DNA of 64,000 bases, from NCBI RefSeq assembly GCF_963676275.1, contig NZ_OY781091.1, positions 4,855,001 to 4,919,000 of the forward strand, given 5' to 3'. The stretch comes from an uncultured Cohaesibacter sp. (GTDB taxonomy: Bacteria > Pseudomonadota > Alphaproteobacteria > Rhizobiales > Cohaesibacteraceae). Every line of letters starts with the position of its first letter. The stretch's first letter is position 1. Position numbers and translations under genes: made by a program. The notes beneath the pieces are model-generated. The model ran no database searches. It saw only the letters and a program-made list of their open reading frames with translations, and was not told the origin of the DNA. Below are positions 45,979-55,117 of the stretch, piece by piece.

Positions 45979-46977
45979 TTACAGCAGCTGGCCCTGCTCG
46001 GCGGCATGTCTGAGATCATGCTCAGGACGGGGCCCGACATGCTGGATGACTTCCGAGGCACAGAAATTGCCCAGCATCGCGCATTTTTCCAGATGCATGT
46101 CCTGAGCCAGACCGAAGAGGAAACCGGCAGCATAGAGATCACCGGCACCGGTGGTATCCACCAATTCCCGCACCGAGCAGGCTGCCACATGATGGGTCTG
46201 GTTGCCGGAAATGGCAACAGAGCCCTCCCCACCCAAGGTCACTGCCGAAAGGCTGGTATCGCGGCGCAAGGCATTGAGTGCCGTTGCCCGGTCTGATGTC
46301 TGATACAGGGCCTTGACCTCGGATTCATTGGCAAACACGATATCGACCTGACCGGACTGGATCAGTTCGAGAAATTCCTCGCGAAACCGGTCAACGCAGA
46401 AACTGTCGGACAGCGTGATGGAAACCTTGCGTCCGGCCTCATGGGCGACCCGGGCTGCCTTGCGGAAGGCATTCTTGGCATTTTCCTTGTCCCAGAGATA
46501 GCCTTCCATATAGAGAATGCCGCTCTCCCTGACCACCGCTTCATCAATATCCTGCTCGGTCAGCTCGCTGCAGGCCCCCAGATAGGTATTCATGGTCCGT
46601 TCGCCATCAGGGGAAATCAGCACCATGCAACGGGCAGTCGGATTGCCGCCAACAAGGGGCCTTGTTTCAAAATGGGCACCGAGCGAGCGCATGTCATGGG
46701 CGAAGATCTCACCCAGCTGGTCATTGGCAACCTTGCCGAAATAGGCAGCCTTGCCGCCAAGGCTGGTAAAACCGAAAATGGTGTTGCCAGCGCTGCCGCC
46801 CGAGGATTCGATACCCGCACCCATTTTGGCGTAAAGATATTCGGCCCGCTCGGTATCGATCAGATTCATCGAGCCTTTATGCAGGCCCTCCTCGACCAGA
46901 AAGTCATCTTCAACCCGCGCAAGTACATCGACAATCGCATTGCCAATTCCCAGAACGTCAAAACGTGGTGCAGTCAT
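45979..46977 (-). CDS. PfkB-family kinase, adenosine-kinase-like
   Basis: The 332-residue ribokinase-fold protein has FDVLGIGNAIVDVLARV near residues 5-21, the glycine pair ESSGGSAGNTIFGFTSLGGKAAYFGKV near 57-83 (two segments), and the catalytic-base motif VDTTGAGDLYAAGFLFGL near 287-304 with the Asp of GAGD. It is closest in style to the adenosine kinases of rhizobia, but ribose or other nucleosides are possible. It is divergent from the CysZ-like gene, with ~225 bp between. Confidence 0.87.
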   Translation of the reverse strand: MTAPRFDVLGIGNAIVDVLARVEDDFLVEEGLHKGSMNLIDTERAEYLYAKMGAGIESSGGSAGNTIFGFTSLGGKAAYFGKVANDQLGEIFAHDMRSLGAHFETRPLVGGNPTARCMVLISPDGERTMNTYLGACSELTEQDIDEAVVRESGILYMEGYLWDKENAKNAFRKAARVAHEAGRKVSITLSDSFCVDRFREEFLELIQSGQVDIVFANESEVKALYQTSDRATALNALRRDTSLSAVTLGGEGSVAISGNQTHHVAACSVRELVDTTGAGDLYAAGFLFGLAQDMHLEKCAMLGNFCASEVIQHVGPRPEHDLRHAAEQGQLL

Positions 46978-47202
46978 TTTTTTCTCCCGCCATGGAATAT
47001 CCTGATCAAATCCGACAGTTGCGGCTTGTTGATGTTAGCTGAAAAACCTGGCGTATCTCTTTTCGCTACTATGTTGGCCGCAGTATAGGAAGACAAAGCG
47101 CCATGACAACCGGCAAATCCGTTGCAATCCTCTTGTATAAGCGCTTATGCCCGCCTATGTGAAACAGGATTGCTTTCAAACCTCTTAAAGAGAATTATAG
47201 TC

Positions 47203-47901
47203 ATGTTGTCTCCGGCCTTTCTGGCGCTTAATCAGCTTTTCTCCAAACCTTTCCGCACCGTGCTCTGGAAAATGTTGGGCATTACCCTGCTTTTGCTGCT
47301 GCTGGTCGGCATCGCCATGCAGACGGGGCTGGAATATCTGCTGAGCATGGAATCCTTCCTGCCCGGCTGGGCTGAAACCGCCGCCAGCATATTGGCCGGT
47401 CTGGGGCTTTTCTTCGGCCTCGGTTTTCTGATCATCCCGGTATCCGCCGTCGTTGCCGGTCTTTTTCTCGACGAGGTTTGCTCGACTGTTGAAGAGACCC
47501 ATTATCCCCATGAAGGAACCGGACGCGATCTGCCGATGATAGAAGCGATTGTCCAGACCATTCGCTTCCTCGGGGTCGTCATCGGGGTCAACCTGCTGGT
47601 TCTGATCCTCATTCCCTTTCTGGGGCTTGGGGTTCCGCTGTTTTTCGTCGCCAACGGCTATCTGCTGGGCCGGGAATATTTCGAGCAGGCGGCTCTGCGC
47701 TTCAGGAGCCGACAGGAAGTCAGGGAGCTTCGCTCTCGTCACGGGGCCAAGATCTTTCTCTCCGGCCTGTTGATTTCGGTCTTTGTGGCCATACCCTTTC
47801 TCAACCTGCTGACACCCCTCTTTGCAACGGCCTATATGGTCCATGTCTATAAATGGGTAACAGGCTCAAAGCCGTCCCGCATCGAGCCAGCGACCATCTG
47901 A
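47203..47901 (+). CDS. EI24/CysZ-like integral membrane protein
   Basis: The 232-residue protein has about five hydrophobic segments (LGITLLLLLLVGIAMQ near 21-36, ILAGLGLFFGLGFLIIPVSAVVAGL near 63-87, VVIGVNLLVLILIPFLGLGVPLFF near 126-149, and one near 185-205; each shortened here) and LDEVCSTVEETHYP near 89-102. This matches the EI24 family, which includes the sulfate permease CysZ; no cys gene is nearby, so transport of sulfate is not assured. ATG 47203 gives the family-like start MLSPAFLALNQLFSKPF. Confidence 0.82.
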   Translation: MLSPAFLALNQLFSKPFRTVLWKMLGITLLLLLLVGIAMQTGLEYLLSMESFLPGWAETAASILAGLGLFFGLGFLIIPVSAVVAGLFLDEVCSTVEETHYPHEGTGRDLPMIEAIVQTIRFLGVVIGVNLLVLILIPFLGLGVPLFFVANGYLLGREYFEQAALRFRSRQEVRELRSRHGAKIFLSGLLISVFVAIPFLNLLTPLFATAYMVHVYKWVTGSKPSRIEPATI

Positions 47902-47922
47902 TTGCACCGCTTCTGTCTTTAT

Positions 47923-47956
47923 AAAAAGCCGCCATTTGCAAAGGGGCGGCTTTTTT
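47923..47956. terminator. Terminator between the CysZ-like gene and nth
   Basis: AAAAAGCCGCC and GGCGGCTTTTT form a perfect 11-bp stem around an 11-base loop and continue into a T run. Confidence 0.92.
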
Positions 47957-47985
47957 CATGCCCGACAGGCGATCTGATCCGGCAT

Positions 47986-48861
47986 CTAGGCGCCAAATTC
48001 CCCCGTCTTGTCCGGGGAACTCTGCTTATTCTCGTAAGCATCCAGCTCCACGATGGCGGCGGGCACCGAATAGGTCTTTTCCTTGTAGCGGCAAAGATCG
48101 GCAACGATGCATTTCTGGCAATCCGGTTTGCGCGCCTTGCAAACATAGCGCCCATGCAGGATCAGCCAGTGATGGGAATGGCGGATATAGGGCTCGGGAA
48201 TGACCTTCTCCAGCGCCAGCTCCACCTCGTCCACCGTTTTCCCCGGAGCCAGTTCCAGCCGGTTGGCAAGGCGGAATATATGGGTGTCGACCGCGATGGT
48301 CGGTTGTCCGAAATAGATATTGAGCACCACATTGGCCGTCTTGCGGCCAACGCCGGGCAGGCTGACCAGTGCGTCGCGATCATCGGGAACCTCTCCGCCG
48401 AATTGGTCGATCAGCTTCTGGCTGAGCAGAATGACATTCTTGGCCTTGTTGCGATAAAGCCCGATGGTCTTGATATAGTCCTCAAGCGTTTCCTGCCCCA
48501 GCGCCACCATCTTTTCCGGCGTGTCGGCTATGGCAAAGAGCGGACCGGTGGCCTTGTTGACGCTGACATCGGTGGCCTGAGCGGAAAGCACCACCGCGAC
48601 GAGCAGCGTATAGGCGCTGGAATAGTCCAGCTCGCCGCGCGGATTGGGCCGTTGACGGGAAAAGCGGTCAAACAGCGCCTCGATATCCTCTTTGGGCATC
48701 TTGCTCCATTTGCGGCGGCGGGAAGGTTTTTTGCCCCTTGCTGCGGCTTTGCCGGCTGCTTTTGGCTTGCTTGTGGAAGCTGCGGCCTCTTTCTCGCTCA
48801 CATTGGTCCCCTTTGTTGCTGTTGCCCGGCAGTCGGTCCCCTGCCCTTGGTTGCTGTCCAT
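47986..48861 (-). CDS. nth: Endonuclease III
   Basis: Nth removes oxidised pyrimidines and nicks the abasic site in base excision repair. The 291-residue frame has YTLLVAVVLSAQATDVSVN near residues 85-103, the helix-hairpin-helix LVSLPGVGRKTANVVLNIYF near 155-174 with the catalytic Lys, VDTHIFRLANRLEL near 181-194 (catalytic Asp), and the 4Fe-4S ligands in CKARKPDCQKCIVADLC near 247-263. The first ~50 residues are a Lys/Ala-rich extension; GTG 48801 or ATG 48699 are alternative starts. Confidence 0.94.
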   Translation of the reverse strand: MDSNQGQGTDCRATATKGTNVSEKEAAASTSKPKAAGKAAARGKKPSRRRKWSKMPKEDIEALFDRFSRQRPNPRGELDYSSAYTLLVAVVLSAQATDVSVNKATGPLFAIADTPEKMVALGQETLEDYIKTIGLYRNKAKNVILLSQKLIDQFGGEVPDDRDALVSLPGVGRKTANVVLNIYFGQPTIAVDTHIFRLANRLELAPGKTVDEVELALEKVIPEPYIRHSHHWLILHGRYVCKARKPDCQKCIVADLCRYKEKTYSVPAAIVELDAYENKQSSPDKTGEFGA

Positions 48862-48991
48862 CTGCTTCTGTTAAGCACTTTATCGGCTTCTTGACGCAAT
48901 GAGACAAGATCTAAGTGAAAAGCAAGTTTCGGGTGGTTGAAACGGCCCGCTCCGGTTAGCATCAGGCAACAGCACAGATCGGGATGACACC

Positions 48992-49933
48992 ATGGCCCCC
49001 AAACAGACATCACCTGCGCATTTGCTTCTGGATGGCGAATGCCCCATCCTCACGGATGCCCAAAAGAGCCCCGAAGACAGACAGGACGCCTTGCGGGATT
49101 ATGATACCATTCGCCGCTCGATTGAATATCTCACTGATCACTGGCGCGACCAGCCCGGTCTTGAAAGACTGTCCGATCATATCGGCCTGTCGCCGCATCA
49201 TCTCCAGCGCCTGTTCACCCGCTGGACGGGCGGCCTCTCGCCCAAGGGCTTCATTCAGGCGGTCACTCTCGACAATGCCAAGAAGATGCTGGATCAATCC
49301 GCCTCCGTAATGGAAGCTGCCTTTGAAGTCGGCCTTTCCGGTTCCTCTCGCCTGCATGATCTGTTTGTTACCCATGAGGCGATCACGCCGGGCGCCTACA
49401 AGGCCAAGGGGCTCGGTCTCACCATATTCTATGCCTTTCATCCAAGCCCCTTTGGCAAGGCTCTTGTGATGGTCACCGAGCATGGTCTTGCCGGTCTAGC
49501 CTTTGCCGATCCGGGCGAGGAGCAGACGGCGCTGGAAGACATGTATGGCCGCTGGCCCAACGCGAGCTACAGGCTGGATGAAGAGGCCACACGCAGCTAT
49601 GCGGGCCATATTTTCACCCCCGATGCATGGCAGCAGGAACAGCCCTTGCGGATCACGCTGATCGGCACGGATTTCGAGATACGGGTCTGGGAGATGCTGT
49701 TGAAAATCCCGCTCGGCTCCATGACCACCTATTCGGCGATCGCCCGCCATATGGGCAATCCCAAGGCGTCGCGCGCTGTGGGCACGGCGGTGGGAAAGAA
49801 TCCGATCAGCTTTGTTGTGCCCTGCCATCGGGTTCTGGGCAAGGGCGGCTCGATATGCGGCTATCACTGGGGCCTGACGCGCAAACGCGCCATTCTCGGC
49901 TGGGAACAGGGCCATGTCGCTGGTAATGGCTAG
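48992..49933 (+). CDS. Ada-like AraC/O6-methylguanine-DNA methyltransferase fusion lacking the Ada N-domain
   Basis: The 313-residue protein has an AraC-type HTH (LERLSDHIGLSPHHLQRLFTRW near residues 57-78, VMEAAFEVGLSGSSRLHDLF near 106-125) followed by the methyltransferase domain with FVVPCHRVLGKGG near 274-286, Cys near 278 as methyl acceptor. E. coli Ada has an extra N-terminal zinc domain whose Cys repairs phosphotriesters and turns on the regulator; that domain is absent. It could still repair O6-methylguanine and bind DNA, but activation must differ. It is divergent from nth, another repair gene. Confidence 0.92.
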   Translation: MAPKQTSPAHLLLDGECPILTDAQKSPEDRQDALRDYDTIRRSIEYLTDHWRDQPGLERLSDHIGLSPHHLQRLFTRWTGGLSPKGFIQAVTLDNAKKMLDQSASVMEAAFEVGLSGSSRLHDLFVTHEAITPGAYKAKGLGLTIFYAFHPSPFGKALVMVTEHGLAGLAFADPGEEQTALEDMYGRWPNASYRLDEEATRSYAGHIFTPDAWQQEQPLRITLIGTDFEIRVWEMLLKIPLGSMTTYSAIARHMGNPKASRAVGTAVGKNPISFVVPCHRVLGKGGSICGYHWGLTRKRAILGWEQGHVAGNG

Positions 49934-49965
49934 CGATTGCCAGCGGTCGCCGGATCGTCGGCCAC

Positions 49966-49990
49966 AAAAAAGGGTGGCCGGAGCCACCCT
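49966..49990 (-). terminator. Terminator after gpmA
   Basis: AGGGTGGC and GCCACCCT make a perfect 8-bp stem with a 4-base loop; the minus strand continues into TTTTTTG. Confidence 0.9.
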
Positions 49991-50017
49991 CTCAGAATTC
50001 TTCAAAGAAGACAGCAA

Positions 50018-50644
50018 TCAACCAAGGATTTCCTTGGAGGCGATGGTGGTGTCTGCATTGAATTTGTAGACGATCGGAACACCGGTGCCCAGATTGACTT
50101 CAAGAATTTCTTCCTTGGTCAGACGGTCCAGAACCATCACGATGGAGCGCAGGGAGTTGCCATGAGCTGCGCAAAGCACAGACTTGCCAGCCATGACCTG
50201 CGGCAGGATGTCGGTGATGAAGTAAGGCAGCGTGCGGGCTGCGGTGTCCTTCAGGCTTTCGCCGCCCGGAGGAGGAACGTCGTAAGAACGGCGCCAGATG
50301 TGAACCTGTTCCTCGCCCCATTTCTTGCGGGCGTCATCCTTGTTCAGACCAGACAGGTCGCCATAATCGCGTTCATTCAGAGCCAGATCGCGATAGGTGG
50401 TCAGGTCGGACTGGCCAACGCCATCAAGAATATGCTGGCAGGTTTTCTGCGCGCGCTGCAGATCGGACGTAAAGGCCACGTCGAATTTCATGCCCAGATC
50501 ATTCAGCTTCTTACCAGCGGCAATGGCTTCAGCAGTGCCTTGCTCGGTAAGGTCAGGGTCTTTCCAGCCGGTGAAAAGGTTTTTCAGATTCCAATCGCTC
50601 TGGCCATGACGTGCCAGCACTAGTGTCCGTTCCATCGGATTCAC
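50018..50644 (-). CDS. gpmA: 2,3-bisphosphoglycerate-dependent phosphoglycerate mutase
   Basis: GpmA interconverts 3- and 2-phosphoglycerate. The 208-residue histidine-phosphatase protein has the phospho-His in [20 protein letters not shown] near residues 8-27, [14 protein letters not shown] near 87-100 with the acid Glu, [19 protein letters not shown] near 123-141 and the second His in [15 protein letters not shown] near 155-169. It is slightly shorter than the E. coli enzyme (~250), as is common in alphaproteobacteria. dapB lies ~155 bp upstream on the same strand. Confidence 0.95.
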   Translation of the reverse strand: MNPMERTLVLARHGQSDWNLKNLFTGWKDPDLTEQGTAEAIAAGKKLNDLGMKFDVAFTSDLQRAQKTCQHILDGVGQSDLTTYRDLALNERDYGDLSGLNKDDARKKWGEEQVHIWRRSYDVPPPGGESLKDTAARTLPYFITDILPQVMAGKSVLCAAHGNSLRSIVMVLDRLTKEEILEVNLGTGVPIVYKFNADTTIASKEILG

Positions 50645-50799
50645 TCCTTCACTGCAAATTGAAGCACTTCACTGTTGGTCTGAGCCACAGATTGGACAGG
50701 AAAGTGCCCTGTTTAATCGGTTTGCAGCATTTCCCGCGACGGTTTGCGCGAGAATTGCCCTTCTTGCGGTTTCAAACTCCAGCCATGCGGCGGCTCTGT

Positions 50800-51612
50800 T
50801 CAATTCAGTCCCAGAACATCCATCATGGAGTAAAAGCCAACGGGTTTGTCTTTTGCCCATAATGCAGCCTTGACGGCACCACGGGCAAAAATGGAGCGAT
50901 CCTGGGCCTTATGCGTGAGCTCGATGCGCTCGCCTTCCCCTGCCAGGATCACACTATGCTCGCCAACCACGGAACCGCCACGCAGGGTGGCAAATCCAAT
51001 GCTGCCCCTTTCCCGGGCCCCGGTCATGCCTTCGCGGGACATGACGGCATTGGCGTGCAAATCGATGCCGCGTCCACGCGCAGCAGCCTCGCCAAGCAGA
51101 AGAGCCGTGCCGGAGGGCGCGTCCACCTTGTGCTTGTGATGCATTTCAAGAATTTCCAGATCGAAGTCCGCGTCCAGTGCTTTGGCTGCCTGCTCGATCA
51201 GTTTCGAGAGCAGATTGACCCCGAGGCTCATATTGCCCGAGCGGACCATGGTTGCGCCACTTTCGGCAATAGCCTTGAGCTCTGCTTCCTCATCGGGTGT
51301 AAAACCGGTGGTGCCGACAATATGGATCTTGCTTTTCGCAGCGGTGATGCGGGCAAAAGCAAGGCTCGCGGCCGGAGCGGTAAAATCAATGAGACCATCT
51401 GCTTCGTCAAGCGCTGCATCCAGATCGCTGGAAACGGCGACGTCAAGCGGCTGAAGCCCGGCCAACACACCGGCGTCCATGCCAATGGAGTCAGCGCCTT
51501 CCCGTTCGACAGCGCCTGCGACACATACACCCTGCTGTTCGGTAATGGCGGTAATGAGCGCGCGGCCCATTCGCCCCTGAGCACCTACTACAACAAGCCG
51601 GATGTCGGTCAT
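50800..51612 (-). CDS. dapB: 4-hydroxy-tetrahydrodipicolinate reductase
   Basis: DapB makes tetrahydrodipicolinate for lysine and meso-diaminopimelate. The 270 residues have the Rossmann loop [18 protein letters not shown] near 6-23, [14 protein letters not shown] near 73-86, [13 protein letters not shown] near 99-111 and the signature [21 protein letters not shown] near 151-171 (shortened here) with the catalytic His and Lys. The length is normal. Confidence 0.97.
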   Translation of the reverse strand: MTDIRLVVVGAQGRMGRALITAITEQQGVCVAGAVEREGADSIGMDAGVLAGLQPLDVAVSSDLDAALDEADGLIDFTAPAASLAFARITAAKSKIHIVGTTGFTPDEEAELKAIAESGATMVRSGNMSLGVNLLSKLIEQAAKALDADFDLEILEMHHKHKVDAPSGTALLLGEAAARGRGIDLHANAVMSREGMTGARERGSIGFATLRGGSVVGEHSVILAGEGERIELTHKAQDRSIFARGAVKAALWAKDKPVGFYSMMDVLGLN

Positions 51613-52258
51613 AACGCCGTCCCTCCATGAGGTTTGAGAAGGGTGAATTCTTCAGGCTTCCTTCTATGCGGTATATGACCTTAGTGCAAGTCCAATGCTC
51701 TCATTTGGCCGCCAATTATCCGTATTGCCTGCAATTTTAAGCAGAGTTTTAAGCAGAAAAGCAATGAAATCCCTTCCAAATCCTGAAATTGCCCGTCATT
51801 GGCAGAAATGGCAGCATGGCTGATTTGTCCCAGATCAATAATGGCGGTCAACAAGACTGGATATCCGGATCGTTCCCGGCTTATTGATTCATCAATGTAT
51901 AAAAAATTGAATGACTCTGCTGGTTATGACAATGAATTGTTAAATACGATAAAACGCAAGTTGATTATTTAGAAGATAGGAATATTCGGAAAATTAGACT
52001 CTTCGATTCAAAGGTGAAATTGAAATAAAAATCTTAATATCCAGAATAGAAGGCAGTATCAGTAATCAATTCACAACCAAGACTCTGCGCCGGAACTGTA
52101 CAACTATATCGAGATTGTAAAGCATAAATAATCCGGGAATATCAAAATAAAAATTTTTCCATGACTCTATTTTATGAATCGCCATTCATGACATTCTCAT
52201 GATATAGGTCCATTAATAGAAAATTAACAATTGAATTGATTTTTCATTTCTTTAAACC
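51613..52258. other. Long AT-rich gap with a direct repeat and a CtrA box
   Basis: This ~650 bp stretch is far AT-richer than the genes around it and has no convincing reading frame. It holds two tandem copies of TTTTAAGCAGA (51735-51745 and 51747-51757, 12-bp period) and one TTAA-N7-TTAA box near its right end. It is the longest gene-free stretch in the window. Confidence 0.5.
52213..52227. promoter_or_regulatory. Possible CtrA binding box before the DUF3592 gene
   Basis: TTAA-TAGAAAA-TTAA is a perfect match to the CtrA consensus, centred ~50 bp before ATG 52271, where a CtrA-activated promoter would be expected. Confidence 0.5.
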
Positions 52259-52270
52259 GTGAGTATAGCC

Positions 52271-52918
52271 ATGCGTTATCAATCCGCATACCGGTATCCC
52301 GGTGCAGACCATATTGATCGTGAGTGCTTCAAGGACAAAGCCTCCGCTGGCCGGGATCTGAAGGCAAGTAAATCTCAGCCGGTCAAGTTGATAGATATCG
52401 TCAAATTCGCCTTGATGCTGGTTGGTCTCGCTCTCTTCATTGTCGGCATCGCGCATTATTTCACGGCTCAGGACATCAAATCCTGGCATCAGAAGGAAGT
52501 GACGATCACCCGTGCCGATGTGGTGCGCCTGCCAGTTGCTGATGGCACTCCGGTTTTTACCGCGCAGGTGGAATATGAATTTGTCCATAATGGCGAACTG
52601 ATAAGCGGCAATAAGCTGTCTCTCACCAAAATTCGTTCCAAATCTCCCGGCGTGGTGAAAAAGGAAATTGCGGCCTACTGGGAAGGGCGCACTGTTCTGG
52701 CCCATGTCAATCCGCAGCAAAGCGATGAGACTTTCCTCAAATCCAATCCTCTGGCCTATATTTTCTGGCTGATTGCTCCGGGACTGGTGCTGATGTTCGC
52801 GAGCCTGCTTATTTCCCAGATTCAATATCGCCGCAGAATGAAGCTGCAGCGCAAGGCATGGCGGTTTGGTGAATTCAACGCACTTGTGCCCCAGCCGGTC
52901 GAAAGCCGAAAGCGCTAA
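52271..52918 (+). CDS. DUF3592 membrane protein
   Basis: The ~215-residue protein has a polar N-terminus, a membrane helix (FALMLVGLALFIVGIAHYF near residues 45-63), an extracytoplasmic beta-rich domain (VTITRADVVRLPVADGTP, VEYEFVHNGELISG, near 78-110), and a second helix near the C-terminus (AYIFWLIAPGLVLMFASLLI near 160-179). This is the DUF3592 layout, whose role is unknown. ATG 52271 (MRYQSAYRYPG) is preferred to GTG 52259. It has a CtrA-type box at its promoter. Confidence 0.8.
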   Translation: MRYQSAYRYPGADHIDRECFKDKASAGRDLKASKSQPVKLIDIVKFALMLVGLALFIVGIAHYFTAQDIKSWHQKEVTITRADVVRLPVADGTPVFTAQVEYEFVHNGELISGNKLSLTKIRSKSPGVVKKEIAAYWEGRTVLAHVNPQQSDETFLKSNPLAYIFWLIAPGLVLMFASLLISQIQYRRRMKLQRKAWRFGEFNALVPQPVESRKR

Positions 52919-52932
52919 CCGGTCCGAGCCCA

Positions 52933-53490
52933 TCATGCCAGATCGTGACGCATGGCACATCTGGTCTGTGCCTTTGCGCCAGCGGCAATTTCCTTTTGCA
53001 GGATTGTCTCCAGCGCTGGATCGTCTTTAAGGCTTTGAAGGATTGAAAAGCCTTCGCTGCGATAAAAGGCTGCGTTCCATGCGATGTCTGAATAGGTCGT
53101 CAGCGTGACATTGTGAAAAGCCTTTTGCCGCGCAAAAGCAAGAATATGCCGCAACAGCGAACGCCCTATGCCCCTGTGCTGATGATCCGCATGCACTGAC
53201 AATTCATGCAGATGCAAGCCCTTGCCCAATGGCGCAACCAGAGCAAATCCCACCATAATCGAGCAGCATGCAGCAAGACTGCCAGCCTCGTCTGCCTTCA
53301 CTTCGGCCACGAAAACCGGATGCTTCTTGGCAAAATGCACCTCATGGGCCTTGCGTGAAATGGGCGGGCCAACTGCCAGCTCCGGATAGGCTGTTGCGCG
53401 GAAAAGCGAAGCGGCCGAAATCTCGATCGCCTGAAGCGTCGGGATATCCTCAATGCTGGCAAGCCTTATGGCTACAGGATGGTTGCACAT
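52933..53490 (-). CDS. GNAT-family N-acetyltransferase
   Basis: The 185-residue protein has the GNAT core: HLHELSVHADHQHRGIGRSLLRHIL near residues 90-114 (two segments, RGIGRSLL being the CoA loop) and NVTLTTYSDIAWNAAFYRSEGF near 124-145. The substrate is not known. It is convergent with the DUF3592 gene, 14 bp apart. Confidence 0.85.
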   Translation of the reverse strand: MCNHPVAIRLASIEDIPTLQAIEISAASLFRATAYPELAVGPPISRKAHEVHFAKKHPVFVAEVKADEAGSLAACCSIMVGFALVAPLGKGLHLHELSVHADHQHRGIGRSLLRHILAFARQKAFHNVTLTTYSDIAWNAAFYRSEGFSILQSLKDDPALETILQKEIAAGAKAQTRCAMRHDLA

Positions 53491-53501
53491 CGCTCAAGGC
53501 C

Positions 53502-53535
53502 GATAAAAAAGAGATAAAAAAGAGATAAAAACAGA
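53502..53535. repeat. Short tandem repeat
   Basis: The unit GATAAAAAAGA occurs three times in a row, the last copy slightly changed (GATAAAAACAGA), in the gap between a GNAT gene and pyrF. Confidence 0.7.
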
Positions 53536-53543
53536 GATTTGAA

Positions 53544-53578
53544 ACGGAGGCGAAATGAATATTGTCCTTTGCCTCCGT
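53544..53578 (-). terminator. Terminator after pyrF
   Basis: ACGGAGGC and GCCTCCGT pair exactly across a 19-base loop that can pair further (AAA with TTT). On the minus strand TTTC follows. Confidence 0.65.
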
Positions 53579-53596
53579 CCCAATTGTTCAGCCCGC

Positions 53597-54298
53597 TTAT
53601 GAAAGGGCCGCCTCGATATCCGCGACAATGGAGCGCGCCATCTCCCTGCGATTGCTTGCGGTCAGTACGGGCCGTCCAACCACCAGATAATCCGCCCCTG
53701 CGGCCATCGCCATTTTCGGTGTCATGACGCGCTTCTGGTCACCAACATCGGTTCCCTCAGGGCGAATGCCGGGCGTCACGATGGCCATATCAGGGCCGAC
53801 AATGGCCCGCATGGCGCTCGCCTCATGCGCTGAACAGACAATGCCGTCCATGCCTGCCGCGCGCGCGTCGGCAGCCCGCTGTGCAACCAGTTCGCCAGCC
53901 GAAAACCGATAGCCTGCATCATTGAGATCGGCGTCATCCATGCTTGTCAGAACCGTAACGCCCAGCAGATTGAGGCCGCTTTTCCCCCGGCCGGCAACCG
54001 CTGCCCGCATGGCCTTGGGATAGGCATGAATGGTCAGGAATTTCGCGCCCAAAGTCGAAATGGAAGCAACACCCTTCTCGACCGTATTGTCGATATCGAG
54101 CAATTTGAGATCCATGAAGATATCCTTGCCTTCACTGATCAGCTCGCGGGCAAGATCAAATCCACCGGCATAGCCGAGCTGATAGCCGATCTTGTAGAAG
54201 GAAACACTGTCGCCGAGATCCGTCACGATGTCCCGGGCTTCCGCCACGGAAGGGACATCGAGTGGTACAATCAGGCGATCACGAGGGGAAAGAGACAT
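53597..54298 (-). CDS. pyrF: Orotidine 5'-phosphate decarboxylase
   Basis: PyrF makes UMP, the last step of pyrimidine synthesis. The 233-residue barrel has [17 protein letters not shown] near residues 9-25, [12 protein letters not shown] near 36-47, the catalytic array [17 protein letters not shown] near 61-77 (Asp-Lys-x-x-Asp), and [21 protein letters not shown] near 174-194 (shortened here). Its position between dnaK/dnaJ/pmtA and its terminator matches the rhizobial order. Confidence 0.96.
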   Translation of the reverse strand: MSLSPRDRLIVPLDVPSVAEARDIVTDLGDSVSFYKIGYQLGYAGGFDLARELISEGKDIFMDLKLLDIDNTVEKGVASISTLGAKFLTIHAYPKAMRAAVAGRGKSGLNLLGVTVLTSMDDADLNDAGYRFSAGELVAQRAADARAAGMDGIVCSAHEASAMRAIVGPDMAIVTPGIRPEGTDVGDQKRVMTPKMAMAAGADYLVVGRPVLTASNRREMARSIVADIEAALS

Positions 54299-54397
54299 CT
54301 TGGAGGGCTCCTTATGCTAGCGCAGGCTCAGGTCAAATTGGCCAAGCCTTATCACCTCGTTCGCTCAGGGTCCAGATCTCCGATGAGAGTTAATCGC

Positions 54398-54982
54398 TCA
54401 GATCCATTCGAGAGGCTTTTTGCGCTGGCCCATATGGACAAGGCTTTTCGCACAAGCACCCAGAAACATGGAATCGCGGTCATTCTTCAGATTGCCCTTG
54501 TCATCAAAGGCTTCATGAGCGGATCCGATGCTCACCTGCTCGGGAATGGTCAATGCCCCCAGCGCTGTGAGAATATCGCGCAAATGGGCCAGCGATCGCA
54601 CGCCGCCCAGCTTGCCCGGTGATGCGGCTCCGATGGCATAAACAGGGCCGGAAAAGGGATCGCGCTCCTGTGCTGGCACACGGGAGAGCCAGTCAAGGGT
54701 ATTTTTCAGCAAGGGCGTTACCGAGCCGTTATGCTCCGGGCTGGCAATGAAAATGCCATCATGGGCCGCGATCAGCTTGGAAAGCCTGACGGCATGCTCC
54801 GGCAGGCCTTTTTCCGCTTCGTCCTCGATATCGAAAAGCGGCAAGGGATAGTCCACCAGCGACAGATAGGTGACGTCCATTTCCATCAGGCTCAGTTCCT
54901 TGGCCATGGCACCGGCCAAAGTCTGGTTGAAACTGCCCGAACGGGTCGAACCGGCAAAGCAAAGAAGTCGAATTTGCTGCAT
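54398..54982 (-). CDS. NADPH-dependent FMN reductase-like flavoprotein
   Basis: From the MQQIRLLCFAGSTRSGSFN start the protein is 194 residues. It has the flavodoxin-like phosphate loop GSTRSGSFNQTLA near residues 10-22, IFIASPEHNGSVTPLLKNTLDWLSR near 75-99 (two segments, YNGS-type flavin contact), and GPVYAIGAASPGKLGG near 107-122. Family members reduce FMN, quinones, azo dyes or chromate. The physiological substrate is unknown. An alternative start at 55000 adds six residues. Confidence 0.87.
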   Translation of the reverse strand: MQQIRLLCFAGSTRSGSFNQTLAGAMAKELSLMEMDVTYLSLVDYPLPLFDIEDEAEKGLPEHAVRLSKLIAAHDGIFIASPEHNGSVTPLLKNTLDWLSRVPAQERDPFSGPVYAIGAASPGKLGGVRSLAHLRDILTALGALTIPEQVSIGSAHEAFDDKGNLKNDRDSMFLGACAKSLVHMGQRKKPLEWI

Positions 54983-55117
54983 GATGGAGGCCTTCTTCAA
55001 GATGGATATCCGGCCATGCCATCAAAAACAGGGCCGTTGCTGAGGGGTATCTCTCCGCTTGCCCTGTTTCTTTGCATAAAAAGAAGAAGACCTCGTAAAG
55101 ATCCGCAAACCGCCCGC

